From: Bacillus sp. SD088 | GTDB taxonomy: Bacteria > Bacillota > Bacilli > Bacillales > Bacillaceae_C | Length of the DNA stretch: 64,000 bases | Direction: 5' to 3' | Assembly: GCF_017355205.1 (NCBI RefSeq) | Contig: NZ_JADIJK010000003.1 | Location: 1-64,000 of the forward strand | Shown here: positions 15,636 through 25,257 of the stretch, piece after piece | Layout: each line of letters begins with the position of its first letter | Numbering within the stretch: the stretch's first letter is position 1 | Position numbers and translations under genes: made by a program | Notes under the pieces: generated by a model | What the model was told of the DNA's origin: nothing | The model's input: the letters and a program-made list of their open reading frames with translations, nothing else | Databases searched by the model: none

Positions 15636-16676
15636 TTAAGGCTTTAGATTAAAGGTGTCCGCTAATAATTCGTATGATTTATGCCGTGAATTTTTTTCGG
15701 TCAACATATTCAAGATCATGATCTCATCCACCATAGCCTCTGTTGCGAGTTTCTTGAGTTTCTCCGCTACATTTTCCACATTCCCGACCACAAAACGGCC
15801 TTTATTTTCTTGGCGCACTGCTTCCTCCTGAGCTGTATATCTATGAGAACTTGCTTCTTCAAGTGTTGGAGGAGCATGATGAAACGCACCTGTTCCCCAT
15901 CTTACCCATTGTAATTCCGCTGGTCCCGCTAGATATTCAGCTTCTTCCTCTGTCTCTGCTGCAATCACAATCAGGCTTAGGAGACTTTTCGGCTCCTGCA
16001 TAAAAGCGGATGGCTTGAAGTTTTCACGATAAGCTCGCAACATTGGAACAGCTAACTGTGGTGAAATATGTGCTGCAAAAACAAAGCCAAGTCCATAGTG
16101 AGAAGCAAATTGCATCCCCCCATCACTCGAGCCAAGCATATAAATATCCGGAATCAACCCCTTATCCGGTGAAGGTGTAATATTTTTGAACGGATGCTCA
16201 TTTGGAAAATCATGCGTTAAAAAGGAAAGTAATTCATCTAATTGTTCTGGAAAATCATATGTTGTAACCGCTTCTCTTGAGCGTCTTAATGCCAGGGCGG
16301 TCAAACCATCCGTCCCAGGAGCTCGTCCGATCCCTAAATCAATCCGCCCAGGGTGCAATGCCTCCAATAAGGAAAAATTCTCTGCTACCTTTAGTGGACT
16401 ATGATTCGGCAACATGATCCCGCCAGAACCGATGATAATGTTTTTCGTAACAGCCGCTGCGTGAGCGCTTAAAACATCCGGAGAGGTACTCATCTGATGC
16501 TTGGTGTTATGATGTTCCGCAAACCAGTAGCGTGTATAGCCAAGACGATCGGCTAGCTGTACCAAATCCGTAGAACTTTGTAGTGTTTGCGTGGCTGACT
16601 CCCCATTATACATGGTCGCTAAATCTAAAATAGATAATTTTACATCTCCATTTAATTGGTTACTTGCCATCGTCAA
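15636..16676 (-). CDS. LLM-class flavin-dependent oxidoreductase (luciferase-like monooxygenase)
   Basis: Cytosolic flavoprotein of 346 residues with a luciferase-like TIM barrel. Recognisable segments are LSILDLATMYNGESATQTL at the start, the YWFAEHHN motif, NIIIGSGGIMLPNHSPLKVAE, the LHPGRIDLGIGRAPGTD flavin-binding loop and the GSSDGGMQFA turn. It belongs to the group of YvbT-like single-component enzymes; substrate unknown. The first codon is probably TTG at 16676 (GGAAGG six bases upstream), with an ATG two codons later as the alternative. Single gene, divergent from the mrp operon. Confidence 0.88.
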   Translation of the reverse strand: MTMASNQLNGDVKLSILDLATMYNGESATQTLQSSTDLVQLADRLGYTRYWFAEHHNTKHQMSTSPDVLSAHAAAVTKNIIIGSGGIMLPNHSPLKVAENFSLLEALHPGRIDLGIGRAPGTDGLTALALRRSREAVTTYDFPEQLDELLSFLTHDFPNEHPFKNITPSPDKGLIPDIYMLGSSDGGMQFASHYGLGFVFAAHISPQLAVPMLRAYRENFKPSAFMQEPKSLLSLIVIAAETEEEAEYLAGPAELQWVRWGTGAFHHAPPTLEEASSHRYTAQEEAVRQENKGRFVVGNVENVAEKLKKLATEAMVDEIMILNMLTEKNSRHKSYELLADTFNLKP

Positions 16677-16976
16677 TCAATTCCTTCCACTTTGGATGCT
16701 TGATTCTTTTTTTCATTCACACTTCCAAGATTACCTGGGAGTAATTTTCGTATGTTGCAAAAGAATATATGTATACTAGTGTACCATCTTAATTCCCCGC
16801 TCCGTCAAATGTGAACATTTTGTGAATAATCCGATCGCATTATTTGTTTCTACTTATTTAATAATTACGTACTCATTTTTGTTTTCCAATGTTTATTTTG
16901 TGAAAGAAAAGCGATTCTACGTTATACTCACATTAAATGCTTTGGGTCGAAGCCGTGAAAAAAGGAGGATTTTATT
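16677..16976. other. Spacer upstream of the mrp operon
   Basis: Must hold the promoter of the seven-gene mrp operon. A TATACT box occurs at about 16922-16927, but its upstream -35 partner is poor. No hairpin leader, riboswitch or ORF is seen. Confidence 0.35.
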
Positions 16977-19382
16977 TTGTCATTATTGCATTTTTCGATC
17001 ATTGCACCACTCATCCTTGCAATTTTCATTCCTTTTTTATACAAGAAGGTGAAAGCAATACATACTGGGTGGTTGATTGTCTGGCTACCAGCCCTATTAT
17101 TTATTTACTTTCTTCAATTCCTTCCACAAATCCAAAATCAAGGAGCCGTTGAAAAAACTGTTGCTTGGATTCCCTCTTTAGGAATTGATTTTACCGCTTA
17201 TGTAGATGGGCTTGGATTATTGTTTGCCCTCTTAATTACTGGGATTGGTACGCTGGTTGTCCTTTATTCTGTTTTCTATCTCGATAAGACAAAGGAGAAT
17301 TTAGGGCATTTTTATGTGTATCTTTTGATGTTTATGGCGGCCATGCTCGGGGTTGTCCTCAGCGATAATTTAATCGTGCTTTATGTCTTTTGGGAGTTGA
17401 CTTCTTTTTCATCTTTCCTCTTAATTGGCTTTTGGAATCATAAGGAACGTTCCCGCTATGGCGCGCAAAAATCCATGCTACTTACTGTATTTGGTGGGCT
17501 TTCGATGCTGGGTGGCTTTTTGATCCTTTCTCTACTAACGGAATCATTCAGTATTCGTGAGATCATTAGTCAAGCTGGCTCCATTTCAACGGAACCACTA
17601 TTTATTGTTGCATTAATACTCGTTCTACTGGGAGCTTTTACAAAATCAGCCCAGTTTCCGTTTCATATCTGGTTACCAGATGCGATGGAAGCCCCGACAC
17701 CTGTCAGTGCTTACTTGCATTCTGCAACAATGGTTAAAGCCGGTATTTACCTGGTGGCAAGAATGAGTCCTGTCTTTGCAGAGCAAGGACTCTGGTTGTG
17801 GTTAGTCGGTGGGATTGGATTACTCACCCTATTCTGGGGATCAATCAATGCTGTCAAACAAACGGATTTAAAAGCGATTCTCGCATTCTCAACGATTAGT
17901 CAGCTTGGCTTGATTATGTCGTTGCTTGGAGTAGGGGCTGCCGCTCTTCATTATGATTATTTGCTAGAGAATTTTTATATGGGGGCAACGGTTGCGGCTG
18001 TCTTCCACTTGATCAATCATGCGACATTTAAAGGGAGCTTGTTTATGGTTGCAGGGATTGTCGATCATGAAACAGGAACACGTGATATCCGTAAATTAGG
18101 TGGACTTATACAGCTTATGCCGATCACAGCTACAATCGCCTTTATAGGGACCTTTTCGATGGCTGGTCTCCCTCCGTTCAATGGATTCCTGAGTAAAGAG
18201 ATGTTTTTTACAAGTATGGTCAATGTCTTACACTTGGATATTTTCAACCTAGAGACTTGGGGAGTGCTGTTCCCTGTCATAGCTTGGATTGCGAGTGTGT
18301 TTACCTTTATTTATAGTATGATGCTCTTTTTCAAAACATTTACAGGTAAGCTTCAGTCTGAAAAATTGGAGAAAAAGCCACACGAGGCTCCGATTGGGAT
18401 GCTGGTTCCCCCAATCATCTTAGGCGCTCTTGTGATTGTATTTGGTTTTTTCCCAAATATCTTATCGCAATCCGTGCTAGAACCGGTCGCATCCTCGATC
18501 TTACCAAGCCTAGTTGATGCCGGTCATGAGATGGATATTCATATTAAATTTTGGCATGGATTTAACCCGGAATTATTCATGACTTTAGGCGTTATTCTTT
18601 TTGGGATTATTTTATATAAAACGATGGAAAAATGGATACCGATTTATGGAAAAATCCCTTCCTTTTTAGCCTTTAATTATGTGTATGATGCTGGTTTAAA
18701 GCAATCAGAAAAGGGAGCGAATAGGCTTACAAATTTCTATATGAATGGCTCGATCCGCCATTATATGGTCTATATCTTTATCTCCTTTATCGGGTTTTTA
18801 ACCTATGCGATTGTGAGAAATCAAGCCTTTTTGGTTGATACATCCAATCTTGCGCCGATCGGCCTGTATGAAGTCGTTTTGAGCTTGATTGTTGTTGCGG
18901 CTTCCATTACGATTTTAGTCGCAAAATCGCGGCTTACTTCGATCATTGCTCTAGGGGCTGTAGGCTATACAGTCGCCCTTTTCTTTCTGTTATTTAGAGC
19001 ACCTGATCTTGTGTTAACACAATTAGTGATTGAAACAGTTTCAGTCGCGTTATTCCTACTTGCTTTCTATCACTTACCAAAATTAAATAGGAAGGAAGAA
19101 AGAATGGGCTTTAAGGTAACGAATGCGATTGTCGCGCTTGGTGTAGGGGTCATCGTTACATTGATTGCTTTATCGGCTCATAGTCAGAAATTGTTTGACT
19201 CAATTTCAAAATATTATGTTGAAAACACAGCGGACAAAGCTGGGGGTGGAAATATGGTAAATGTCATTCTCGTTGATTTCCGTGGCTTTGATACAATGTT
19301 TGAAATTGCAGTCTTAGGCATTGCCGCATTAGGTGTATATGGCATGATTAAATTACGACTTTCAAGGAGGAGAAATGAATGA
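16977..19382 (+). CDS. mrpA: Na+/H+ antiporter subunit MrpA
   Basis: Largest subunit of the multi-subunit Na+(Li+)/H+ antiporter in the cytoplasmic membrane, 801 residues and about 20 membrane helices. The NuoL-like part shows the key glutamate in FWELTSFSSFLLIG, the conserved PFHIWLPDAMEAPTPVSAYLHS segment and the lysine-bearing helices after it. The C-terminal third is an MrpB-like domain (APDLVLTQLVIETVSVALFLL). The first codon is TTG with AAAGGAGG eight bases upstream. It heads a compact seven-gene operon with overlapping reading frames. It exports sodium and maintains cytoplasmic pH at the expense of the proton motive force. Confidence 0.97.
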   Translation: MSLLHFSIIAPLILAIFIPFLYKKVKAIHTGWLIVWLPALLFIYFLQFLPQIQNQGAVEKTVAWIPSLGIDFTAYVDGLGLLFALLITGIGTLVVLYSVFYLDKTKENLGHFYVYLLMFMAAMLGVVLSDNLIVLYVFWELTSFSSFLLIGFWNHKERSRYGAQKSMLLTVFGGLSMLGGFLILSLLTESFSIREIISQAGSISTEPLFIVALILVLLGAFTKSAQFPFHIWLPDAMEAPTPVSAYLHSATMVKAGIYLVARMSPVFAEQGLWLWLVGGIGLLTLFWGSINAVKQTDLKAILAFSTISQLGLIMSLLGVGAAALHYDYLLENFYMGATVAAVFHLINHATFKGSLFMVAGIVDHETGTRDIRKLGGLIQLMPITATIAFIGTFSMAGLPPFNGFLSKEMFFTSMVNVLHLDIFNLETWGVLFPVIAWIASVFTFIYSMMLFFKTFTGKLQSEKLEKKPHEAPIGMLVPPIILGALVIVFGFFPNILSQSVLEPVASSILPSLVDAGHEMDIHIKFWHGFNPELFMTLGVILFGIILYKTMEKWIPIYGKIPSFLAFNYVYDAGLKQSEKGANRLTNFYMNGSIRHYMVYIFISFIGFLTYAIVRNQAFLVDTSNLAPIGLYEVVLSLIVVAASITILVAKSRLTSIIALGAVGYTVALFFLLFRAPDLVLTQLVIETVSVALFLLAFYHLPKLNRKEERMGFKVTNAIVALGVGVIVTLIALSAHSQKLFDSISKYYVENTADKAGGGNMVNVILVDFRGFDTMFEIAVLGIAALGVYGMIKLRLSRRRNE

Positions 19383-19801
19383 AGTCCAATGACCTTATTC
19401 TACAAACGACGACGAAAATAGCCGTTTTTATCATTTTACTCTTTTCCCTCCATATCTTTTTTGCAGGTCATTATTATCCAGGTGGAGGATTCGTTGGAGG
19501 GTTATTAACTTCAGGCGCCCTTGTCTTGCTCCTGCTTGCGTTTGATATCAAAACAGTGGCAAACAGCTTACCCTTTAATTTTCGGATTATGATTGCAATC
19601 GGTTTGCTTTTTGCAATAGGAACGGGAGCAGGCGCCCTATTTTTTAACGTCCCTTTTCTTACGCATGCTTTTGATTACTTCAACCTGCCTTTACTTGGGA
19701 AGACTTCCTTGCATACAGCCGTCCTCTTTGATATCGGGGTTTACCTTTGTGTTGTGGGAGCGACGATGACCATTATTCAAACGATTGGGGGAAGTGAATA
19801 A
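19379..19801 (+). CDS. mrpB: Na+/H+ antiporter subunit MrpB
   Basis: Small membrane subunit, 140 residues, four helices. It carries the MrpB signature [13 protein letters not shown] between helices one and two and a long C-terminal helix ([17 protein letters not shown]). Its ATG overlaps the mrpA stop (ATGA overlap), showing translational coupling. Required for assembly of the Mrp complex. Confidence 0.96.
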   Translation: MKSNDLILQTTTKIAVFIILLFSLHIFFAGHYYPGGGFVGGLLTSGALVLLLLAFDIKTVANSLPFNFRIMIAIGLLFAIGTGAGALFFNVPFLTHAFDYFNLPLLGKTSLHTAVLFDIGVYLCVVGATMTIIQTIGGSE

Positions 19802-20142
19802 TGGAGATTTTAATGGCGATTTTGATCGGCTTGCTTTTTGCTAGTGCTGTTTACTTGATGCTTTCTAAAAGCTTGCTACGTATTATTATTGGGACAGGCC
19901 TTTTAAGTCATGGGGCTCACCTATTACTGATGACGATGGCAGGATTAAAACGAGGAAGTGTACCATTATTAGGGGAACAAGCGGAAACCTATACGGACCC
20001 GATTCCTCAAGCTCTTATATTAACGGCGATTGTTATTAGTTTTGGGGTAACGGCCTTTTTCCTCGTTCTCGCCTATCGGGCCTACCAAGAACTAGGTACA
20101 GATAATATTGATGAGATGAGAGGTTCTAAAAACAATGATTAA
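19801..20142 (+). CDS. mrpC: Na+/H+ antiporter subunit MrpC
   Basis: NuoK-like subunit of 113 residues with three membrane helices. Landmarks are [20 protein letters not shown] and [21 protein letters not shown], the conserved helix-3 segment of MrpC/NuoK. The start overlaps the mrpB stop by one base (TAATG), and its end overlaps mrpD by eight bases. Confidence 0.96.
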   Translation: MEILMAILIGLLFASAVYLMLSKSLLRIIIGTGLLSHGAHLLLMTMAGLKRGSVPLLGEQAETYTDPIPQALILTAIVISFGVTAFFLVLAYRAYQELGTDNIDEMRGSKNND

Positions 20143-21619
20143 TTTATTAATACTACCGATAATCATCCCATTATTGACAGCAGCGATTTTACTTTTCTTT
20201 GGTAAAAAAATTTCTGTACAGCGTTGGATTTCCGCCATCTCCTTGATGACTACGTTTGTCGTATCACTATTTTTAATCCATAAGATTGATCAAAACGGTA
20301 TTCAGACGTTAAACGTTGGTAGCTGGCCAGCTCCATTTGGTATTACCCTTGTCTCGGATATGCTCTCAGCTTTACTCGTCACAACGGCTACCTTGGTCGC
20401 TCTAGGCTGTGTCCTTTATTCGTTTTACTCGATTGGAAAAGGTCGAGAAAATTACTATTATTACGCGATTGTCCAATTTCTATTAGTTGGGGTTAATGGA
20501 GCCTTTACAACCGGCGATATTTTTAATATGTTTGTCTTTTTCGAAGTGATGCTAATGGCATCTTATGTTCTACTTGTGATTGGCGGAACAAAAATTCAGT
20601 TACGGGAATCGATTAAATATATTTTAGTAAATGTCACATCTTCTGCCCTATTTGTTATTACGGTTGGTTACCTGTATTCAATCGTAGGGACTTTAAATAT
20701 GGCGCATATTTCTGAAAGAATTTCAGAAGTGAACCAACCTGGTATTTTAACCGTAATTGCCATCCTTTTCCTGATTGTCTTTGGCTTAAAAGGAGCGATT
20801 TTCCCGCTATTCTTTTGGCTTCCAGGATCCTATTATGCACCGCCTGCACCGATTATGGCTTTGTTTGGAGCATTATTAACAAAGGTTGGCGTGTATTCGA
20901 TCCTACGCACCTACACATTATTTTTCTATCATGACACAGGCTTTACACATCAACTATTAGCCGTCTTATCGATTTTGACCGTTATTCTAGGATCGATTGC
21001 AGCTATTGCCTTTAAGGATATGAAGAAGATCGTTATTTACAATATTATCGTGGCGATTGGCGTCATTACATACGGAATTGCGATGATGAATGCAGATGGT
21101 TTATCAGGAGCCGTTTTTTATGTAATACATGATATGATCATTAAAGCTGTGCTTTTCCTATTAGTCGGAATTATCATCAAAATAACGGGCGCGGTCGACT
21201 ATCGTAAATTTACAGGCCTGATCAATCATTACCCTTTGCTTGGCTGGACATTTTTTATCGCCGTCTTAGCCTTGGCTGGAATCCCACCACTTAGTGGCTT
21301 TGTTGGAAAGCTATTGATCGCACGGAGCGGCTTTGCAGCTGGAGATGTGTTTGGGGCGATCGTGATTCTACTATCGAGCCTGTTGGTGCTTTATTCACTA
21401 ATGAGAGTCTTTCTAAATGGTTTTTGGGGAGACCCCAATGGCAGCAGCAAAAATCCTGAAGTGGCAGTTGGCAAGCTTCTTGTTCCAGTCATCAGCCTCA
21501 CCATTGTCGCTATCTGTTTCGGAATCTTTTCAGAAGGGGTCTACCATTATATCAGTCAAGCCACAGAGGTATTAATGAATCCTGATATCTATATTCAAGC
21601 CGTTTTAGGAAAAAGCTAA
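20135..21619 (+). CDS. mrpD: Na+/H+ antiporter subunit MrpD
   Basis: NuoM/NuoN-like antiporter subunit, 494 residues, 14 helices. The key glutamate lies in [17 protein letters not shown], and the conserved lysine segments are [19 protein letters not shown] and [13 protein letters not shown]. Downstream there is an unusual 104-base gap with a hairpin before mrpE, whereas other mrp junctions here overlap. Confidence 0.96.
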   Translation: MINLLILPIIIPLLTAAILLFFGKKISVQRWISAISLMTTFVVSLFLIHKIDQNGIQTLNVGSWPAPFGITLVSDMLSALLVTTATLVALGCVLYSFYSIGKGRENYYYYAIVQFLLVGVNGAFTTGDIFNMFVFFEVMLMASYVLLVIGGTKIQLRESIKYILVNVTSSALFVITVGYLYSIVGTLNMAHISERISEVNQPGILTVIAILFLIVFGLKGAIFPLFFWLPGSYYAPPAPIMALFGALLTKVGVYSILRTYTLFFYHDTGFTHQLLAVLSILTVILGSIAAIAFKDMKKIVIYNIIVAIGVITYGIAMMNADGLSGAVFYVIHDMIIKAVLFLLVGIIIKITGAVDYRKFTGLINHYPLLGWTFFIAVLALAGIPPLSGFVGKLLIARSGFAAGDVFGAIVILLSSLLVLYSLMRVFLNGFWGDPNGSSKNPEVAVGKLLVPVISLTIVAICFGIFSEGVYHYISQATEVLMNPDIYIQAVLGKS

Positions 21620-21620
21620 A

Positions 21621-21645
21621 CGCCCATAAAGACCGCTTATGGGCG
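21621..21645 (+). other. Intercistronic hairpin between mrpD and mrpE
   Basis: Perfect 9-bp inverted repeat CGCCCATAA / TTATGGGCG with a seven-base loop, two bases after the mrpD stop. No T run follows, so it is more likely an RNA-stability or processing hairpin, or a weak attenuator, than a full terminator. mrpE has its own strong AAAGGAGG. Confidence 0.6.
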
Positions 21646-21723
21646 AGATTGATTAGACGAACCTTCTGTCGGCGTTGCTGTAGTACGATCGCTTTCTAAA
21701 CCAGGTTCAAAGGAGGTTTTTTA

Positions 21724-22200
21724 GTGGCATTTCAAATTTTATTAAATTTCTTCATGGCATTTCTCTGGATGTTTTTTGAAAGCTCCTTCCAATTAAACAC
21801 TTTTTTAATTGGCTATTTACTTGGACTCCTCATTATATTTATTATGAGACGTTTCTTTCCATCCAGATTTTATTTAGCCAAAGTGTTTGCGATTATAAAA
21901 TTGGTCCTTATTTTTATAAGAGAATTACTTCTTTCCAATATAGCTGTTTTAAAGGTTGTATTAAGCCCTAAGCTATCGATACGCCCAGGGATTTTCGCAT
22001 TACAAACAGAGCTCCGATCCGATTGGGAGATCACATTGCTTTCCCATTTGATCACATTAACACCGGGAACATTGGTCGTGAAATTGTCAGAGGACAACAA
22101 AACCTTGTACATTCATGCGATTGATATCGAGGAAGTGGATGATGCGATCAATAGTATTAAACAATCCTTTGAGAAGGCTATTATGGAGGTGAGTCGCTAA
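21724..22200 (+). CDS. mrpE: Na+/H+ antiporter subunit MrpE
   Basis: Subunit of 158 residues with membrane helices in the first half and a soluble C-terminal domain containing the family signature LLSHLITLTPGTLVVKLSED. Starts at GTG with AAAGGAGG eight bases upstream. Its end overlaps mrpF by one base. It completes the Mrp membrane complex with mrpA-D, F and G. Confidence 0.95.
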   Translation: MAFQILLNFFMAFLWMFFESSFQLNTFLIGYLLGLLIIFIMRRFFPSRFYLAKVFAIIKLVLIFIRELLLSNIAVLKVVLSPKLSIRPGIFALQTELRSDWEITLLSHLITLTPGTLVVKLSEDNKTLYIHAIDIEEVDDAINSIKQSFEKAIMEVSR

Positions 22201-22484
22201 TGTTAGAGATCATCTTAAAAATTGGATTAGTTGGTTGTAGCTTATCTTCTGCCATCCTGCTCATCCGTGTGATCAAAGGTCCATCCGTGTCAGATAGAGT
22301 GGTCGCATTGGATGCAATGGGGATCAACTTAGCGGCGATTACCGCACTCGCTTCAATGATTTATCATACAACAGCGTTTCTTGATGCCATCCTTCTATTC
22401 GGAATTCTCTCCTTTATTGGAACCGTGGCATTCTCGAAGTTTCTTGAGAAAGGAGAGATTATCGAAAATGAACGCCGTCGTTGA
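22200..22484 (+). CDS. mrpF: Na+/H+ antiporter subunit MrpF
   Basis: Three-helix subunit of 94 residues with the MrpF motif GPSVSDRVVALDAMGIN in the first loop. The last codons overlap mrpG by 17 bases. In B. subtilis MrpF is also linked to bile-salt efflux; that is family knowledge, not shown here. Confidence 0.95.
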   Translation: MLEIILKIGLVGCSLSSAILLIRVIKGPSVSDRVVALDAMGINLAAITALASMIYHTTAFLDAILLFGILSFIGTVAFSKFLEKGEIIENERRR

Positions 22485-22812
22485 ATGGATTATTGCTCTT
22501 TTTGTCCTACTTGGCACCTTCTTAAGTCTTGTCTCTGCTACGGGGGTCATACGCCTCCCCGATGTGTATACGCGAAATCACGCAGCCTCGAAGGCAACGA
22601 CTTTAGGAGTCCTTTGTACACTTATTGGGACCCTGATTTTCTTTTATGCAAGTGATGGAGTTATTCAATCTCGCGTTTTACTAGGTATCCTTTTTATCTT
22701 TATTACCTCTCCTGTTGCCGGCCACTTAATCAGCCGTGCCGCCTATGAAACAGGTGTCGATTTATCAAACTATAGTGTACGAGATGATTTAGCAAGAGAT
22801 AAGCAAGATTAA
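22468..22812 (+). CDS. mrpG: Na+/H+ antiporter subunit MrpG
   Basis: Three-helix subunit of 114 residues with the family signature GVIRLPDVYTRNHAASKATTLG. The start is set at 22468 because GAAAGGAGAG is correctly spaced there. The frame is open further upstream inside mrpF, which would add an implausible charged leader. Last gene of the operon, followed by a strong terminator. Confidence 0.95.
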   Translation: MNAVVEWIIALFVLLGTFLSLVSATGVIRLPDVYTRNHAASKATTLGVLCTLIGTLIFFYASDGVIQSRVLLGILFIFITSPVAGHLISRAAYETGVDLSNYSVRDDLARDKQD

Positions 22813-22815
22813 TGG

Positions 22816-22861
22816 AAAAACGATGAAGCGTTCGTTCTTGGCGATCGTTCATCGTTTTTCT
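22816..22861. terminator. Terminator between mrpG and yuxO
   Basis: Long stem AAAACGATGAA..GCG / CG..TTCATCGTTTT with T run; bidirectional between the convergent genes. Confidence 0.85.
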
Positions 22862-22883
22862 AATATTGTTTCAGGAAGCAAGC

Positions 22884-23264
22884 TTATTTCTTCGGCACCA
22901 CCGCGATCGTACATCTCGAGACACAGATAAGCTGTCCCTCCTCATCGCGAATTTTCACATCCCAAACCATCGTACTTTTTCCATGATGAAGTACCTCTGC
23001 GGTCGCTGTGACTTGTCCATTTTGCTTGGCTCGAATATGATTCGCATTAATTTCTAATCCAAAGCAAATTTCTTTCGCAGGATCAATGAGCTGAGCAGCC
23101 CCGTAGCTGGCGACCGTTTCAGCAAGCGCAACTGACGCCCCGCCATGCAAATAGCCAAAGGGTTGAATCGTCCGTTCATCAACTGGCATGTTGGCAATGA
23201 TTGTCCCCTTTTTTACCTCAAGAAAGTGAATCCCTAAATTTTCAACTAATGTTTGCTTTTTCAT
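22884..23264 (-). CDS. yuxO: Hotdog-fold thioesterase YuxO (PaaI/MenI-like)
   Basis: Acyl-CoA thioesterase of 126 residues, the same length as B. subtilis YuxO, a candidate 1,4-dihydroxy-2-naphthoyl-CoA thioesterase of menaquinone synthesis. The hotdog core helix GYLHGGASVALAETVAS carries the catalytic glutamate; EINANHIRAKQNG and the strand VWDVKIRDEEGQLICVSR complete the domain. The start at 23264 follows GAGAGGTG. In B. subtilis this gene lies between comA and mrpA. Here it still neighbours the mrp operon, on its 3' side, but no comP or comA gene is present. Confidence 0.88.
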   Translation of the reverse strand: MKKQTLVENLGIHFLEVKKGTIIANMPVDERTIQPFGYLHGGASVALAETVASYGAAQLIDPAKEICFGLEINANHIRAKQNGQVTATAEVLHHGKSTMVWDVKIRDEEGQLICVSRCTIAVVPKK

Positions 23265-23292
23265 CTTCAACACCTCTCTATTCATTGTATAA

Positions 23293-23317
23293 TAAAACCC
23301 CCAAAATATTGGGGGAA
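23293..23317 (-). terminator. Terminator of the Gly/Pro/Tyr-rich protein gene
   Basis: Minus-strand palindrome CCCCCAATATTTTGGGGG followed by TTTTATT. Confidence 0.7.
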
Positions 23318-23341
23318 TAATGGTCGATCAAAAAATTTATA

Positions 23342-23596
23342 TTAATATCCATACGGACCTATGCCACCATAACCACCATAAGGTCCGTAACCCGGGGCAC
23401 CACCATACGGGCCACCAGGTCCGTATCCATATGGGACCGGACGTGGTGGATAAGGCAATGGATAATAAGGCCGTGGACGGAAAACCGCATTCGCAAGTCC
23501 GCCGCCTAGTAAGCCGCCTACAAATCCACCAATAAGCGGAGCGCCAAAGAAAAAGCGTTGATCTTGATAAGGCTGGGGTCCTCGATAATAATGCAT
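23342..23596 (-). CDS. Gly/Pro/Tyr-rich small protein, possible spore-coat-type protein
   Basis: Protein of 84 residues with strongly biased composition. The N-terminal 20 residues are polar and aromatic (HYYRGPQPYQDQRFFF); then a glycine-rich hydrophobic stretch ([17 protein letters not shown]); then about 45 residues of proline, tyrosine and glycine repeats (PYGGYGGIGPYGY end). AAAGGAGG lies upstream of the ATG and a terminator follows, so the gene looks real. Such compositions are common among spore coat or surface proteins of Bacillaceae, but no specific homologue is recognised and the location is inferred only. Confidence 0.75.
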   Translation of the reverse strand: MHYYRGPQPYQDQRFFFGAPLIGGFVGGLLGGGLANAVFRPRPYYPLPYPPRPVPYGYGPGGPYGGAPGYGPYGGYGGIGPYGY

Positions 23597-23741
23597 TATT
23601 TAGCTACCTCCTTTGTCTATACAGAACTTCTCTATTTTTCTAAGCTTACACACTTAGCCAAAATAGGGCGGAGGCTGAAAAGCGCCTCCTTCTATTCTTT
23701 ATATGCGACAAAAGCGGAGGTGGATTGGGCATTGTCCTCAT

Positions 23742-25058
23742 TTATAAAATCATCGCCGCGAGCCAGCCAAATAAAATAAGGGGGATATTATAATGTAAAA
23801 ATGTCGGGACACATGAATCCCAAATATGATTATGCTGTAAATCGGCATTTAAGCCAGCGGTCGGACCTAATGTACTGTCAGAAGCAGGGGAACCGGCATC
23901 TCCCAACGCTGCAGCTGTGCCAACTATACAAATGGTCGCAATTGGACTAAAGTCAAGTTCTAACGATAACGGAACAAAAATCGAGGCAATAATGGGGATG
24001 GTTGAAAATGAGGAACCGATTCCCATTGTGACAAGTAAGCCGACCACAAGCAGCAGCAAAGCGCCAATCGATTGATGATTTCCAATTAAATTTGCAGCAT
24101 TATGAACAAGCTTCTCGATATCCCCTGTCTGCTCCAATACCTCAGCAAAGCCAGATGCTGCGATCATTGTAAAACCAATGAACGCCATCATTTGCATTCC
24201 TTTGGTAAATAAAGCATCAGACTGTCGCCAAGAGATCGAACGACTAACATATAAAACAGCAATACCAGAAATTGCACCGAACACCATGGAATCTGTGGCG
24301 ATTTGGACAATCATCGTAACAAAAATTGCCACAATCGAAAAAATCACGCCCCACATTTGATAACCTTCTTTTTCTTCCTCTTTTGCAGAGGTAGAAGAGT
24401 TGTATTGACGAGGTTTTCGATATGAAATAAAGACCGCAAATAACAGTCCTAAAAACATTCCAGCTACCGGAATAAGCATCGGCGCAGCAATATCCGCTAT
24501 TTCGATGTTCAATCCATTTTTGGAGATATTATCGACCAATATTTGCTGGAACAATTGGCCAAAGCCGACTGGTAATAATATATAAGGTGCCGTTAATCCA
24601 AATGTGAGAACACAGGCAATTAATCGACGATCTAATTGTAGTTCATTCATAATATAGAGCAAAGGCGGTATGAGTAATGGAATAAAAGCAATATGAATGG
24701 GAATCACGTTTTGTGAGAAACAGGCAGTGACGAAAATGACAAAAATAATCAACGTCTTCGATAAAGCTTTTCTTCGCGAGTCTCCTTCTCTCCCCACTAC
24801 TTTTAAGAGATTTTCCACAAGCCATTTGGGCAAGCCAGCATGAGAAATCGCAACAGCAAAACCACCTAATAAGGCATAACTAAGAGCAATATCTGCTCCG
24901 CCACCTACTCCAGCAGAGAAAGCCCCCACAGTCGCATTCACGCCTAACCCGCCAACAATTCCTCCAAACAAAGCTCCGATAATCAGAGCAAAAACAACAT
25001 TGACCCTACATAAACTTAAGACTAACATCACGACAACAGCGATTACAACAGCATTCAT
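23742..25058 (-). CDS. yuiF: Na+/H+ antiporter-family (NhaC-like) membrane transporter YuiF
   Basis: Integral membrane protein of 438 residues with about 11-12 helices. The N-terminal half shows alternating glycine-rich helices (ALIIGALFGGIVGGLG). The second half has the family signature IGSSFSTIPIIASIFVPL and GTAAALGDAGSPASDSTLGPTAGL, a discontinuous-helix segment like that of NhaC and related ion transporters. It probably exchanges Na+ or organic acids/amino acids for H+; the substrate cannot be told from sequence. It lies close to the mrp operon, giving a local cluster of cation transport genes. Confidence 0.87.
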   Translation of the reverse strand: MNAVVIAVVVMLVLSLCRVNVVFALIIGALFGGIVGGLGVNATVGAFSAGVGGGADIALSYALLGGFAVAISHAGLPKWLVENLLKVVGREGDSRRKALSKTLIIFVIFVTACFSQNVIPIHIAFIPLLIPPLLYIMNELQLDRRLIACVLTFGLTAPYILLPVGFGQLFQQILVDNISKNGLNIEIADIAAPMLIPVAGMFLGLLFAVFISYRKPRQYNSSTSAKEEEKEGYQMWGVIFSIVAIFVTMIVQIATDSMVFGAISGIAVLYVSRSISWRQSDALFTKGMQMMAFIGFTMIAASGFAEVLEQTGDIEKLVHNAANLIGNHQSIGALLLLVVGLLVTMGIGSSFSTIPIIASIFVPLSLELDFSPIATICIVGTAAALGDAGSPASDSTLGPTAGLNADLQHNHIWDSCVPTFLHYNIPLILFGWLAAMIL

Positions 25059-25164
25059 TCAGATAACCTTCTTTAGTTTGCTAAATTGGTAGAGTAATAA
25101 AATAACATATTTAAGCTTACCTTTTCTCTTTTATTTTGTCAATATTGGCTCGTTTCCTAAAATA

Positions 25165-25220
25165 AACAAAGCCGTAAGAATGAAGCGGACCTCGTCCCAA
25201 CGCTTCTTACGACTTTAAAA
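25165..25220 (-). terminator. Terminator of the leucyl aminopeptidase gene
   Basis: Stem AAAGTCGTAAGAAGCG / CGCTTCATTCTTACGGCTTT on the minus strand followed by a T-rich tail. Confidence 0.75.
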
Positions 25221-25257
25221 ATTGAGTTATATTTTTCTCATGTTTATATCGAAATGG

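Noticed and set aside
21621-21645. Full terminator splitting the mrp operon
   Set aside because: The hairpin lacks a T run and mrpE-G have no visible promoter of their own, so a single operon is more likely.
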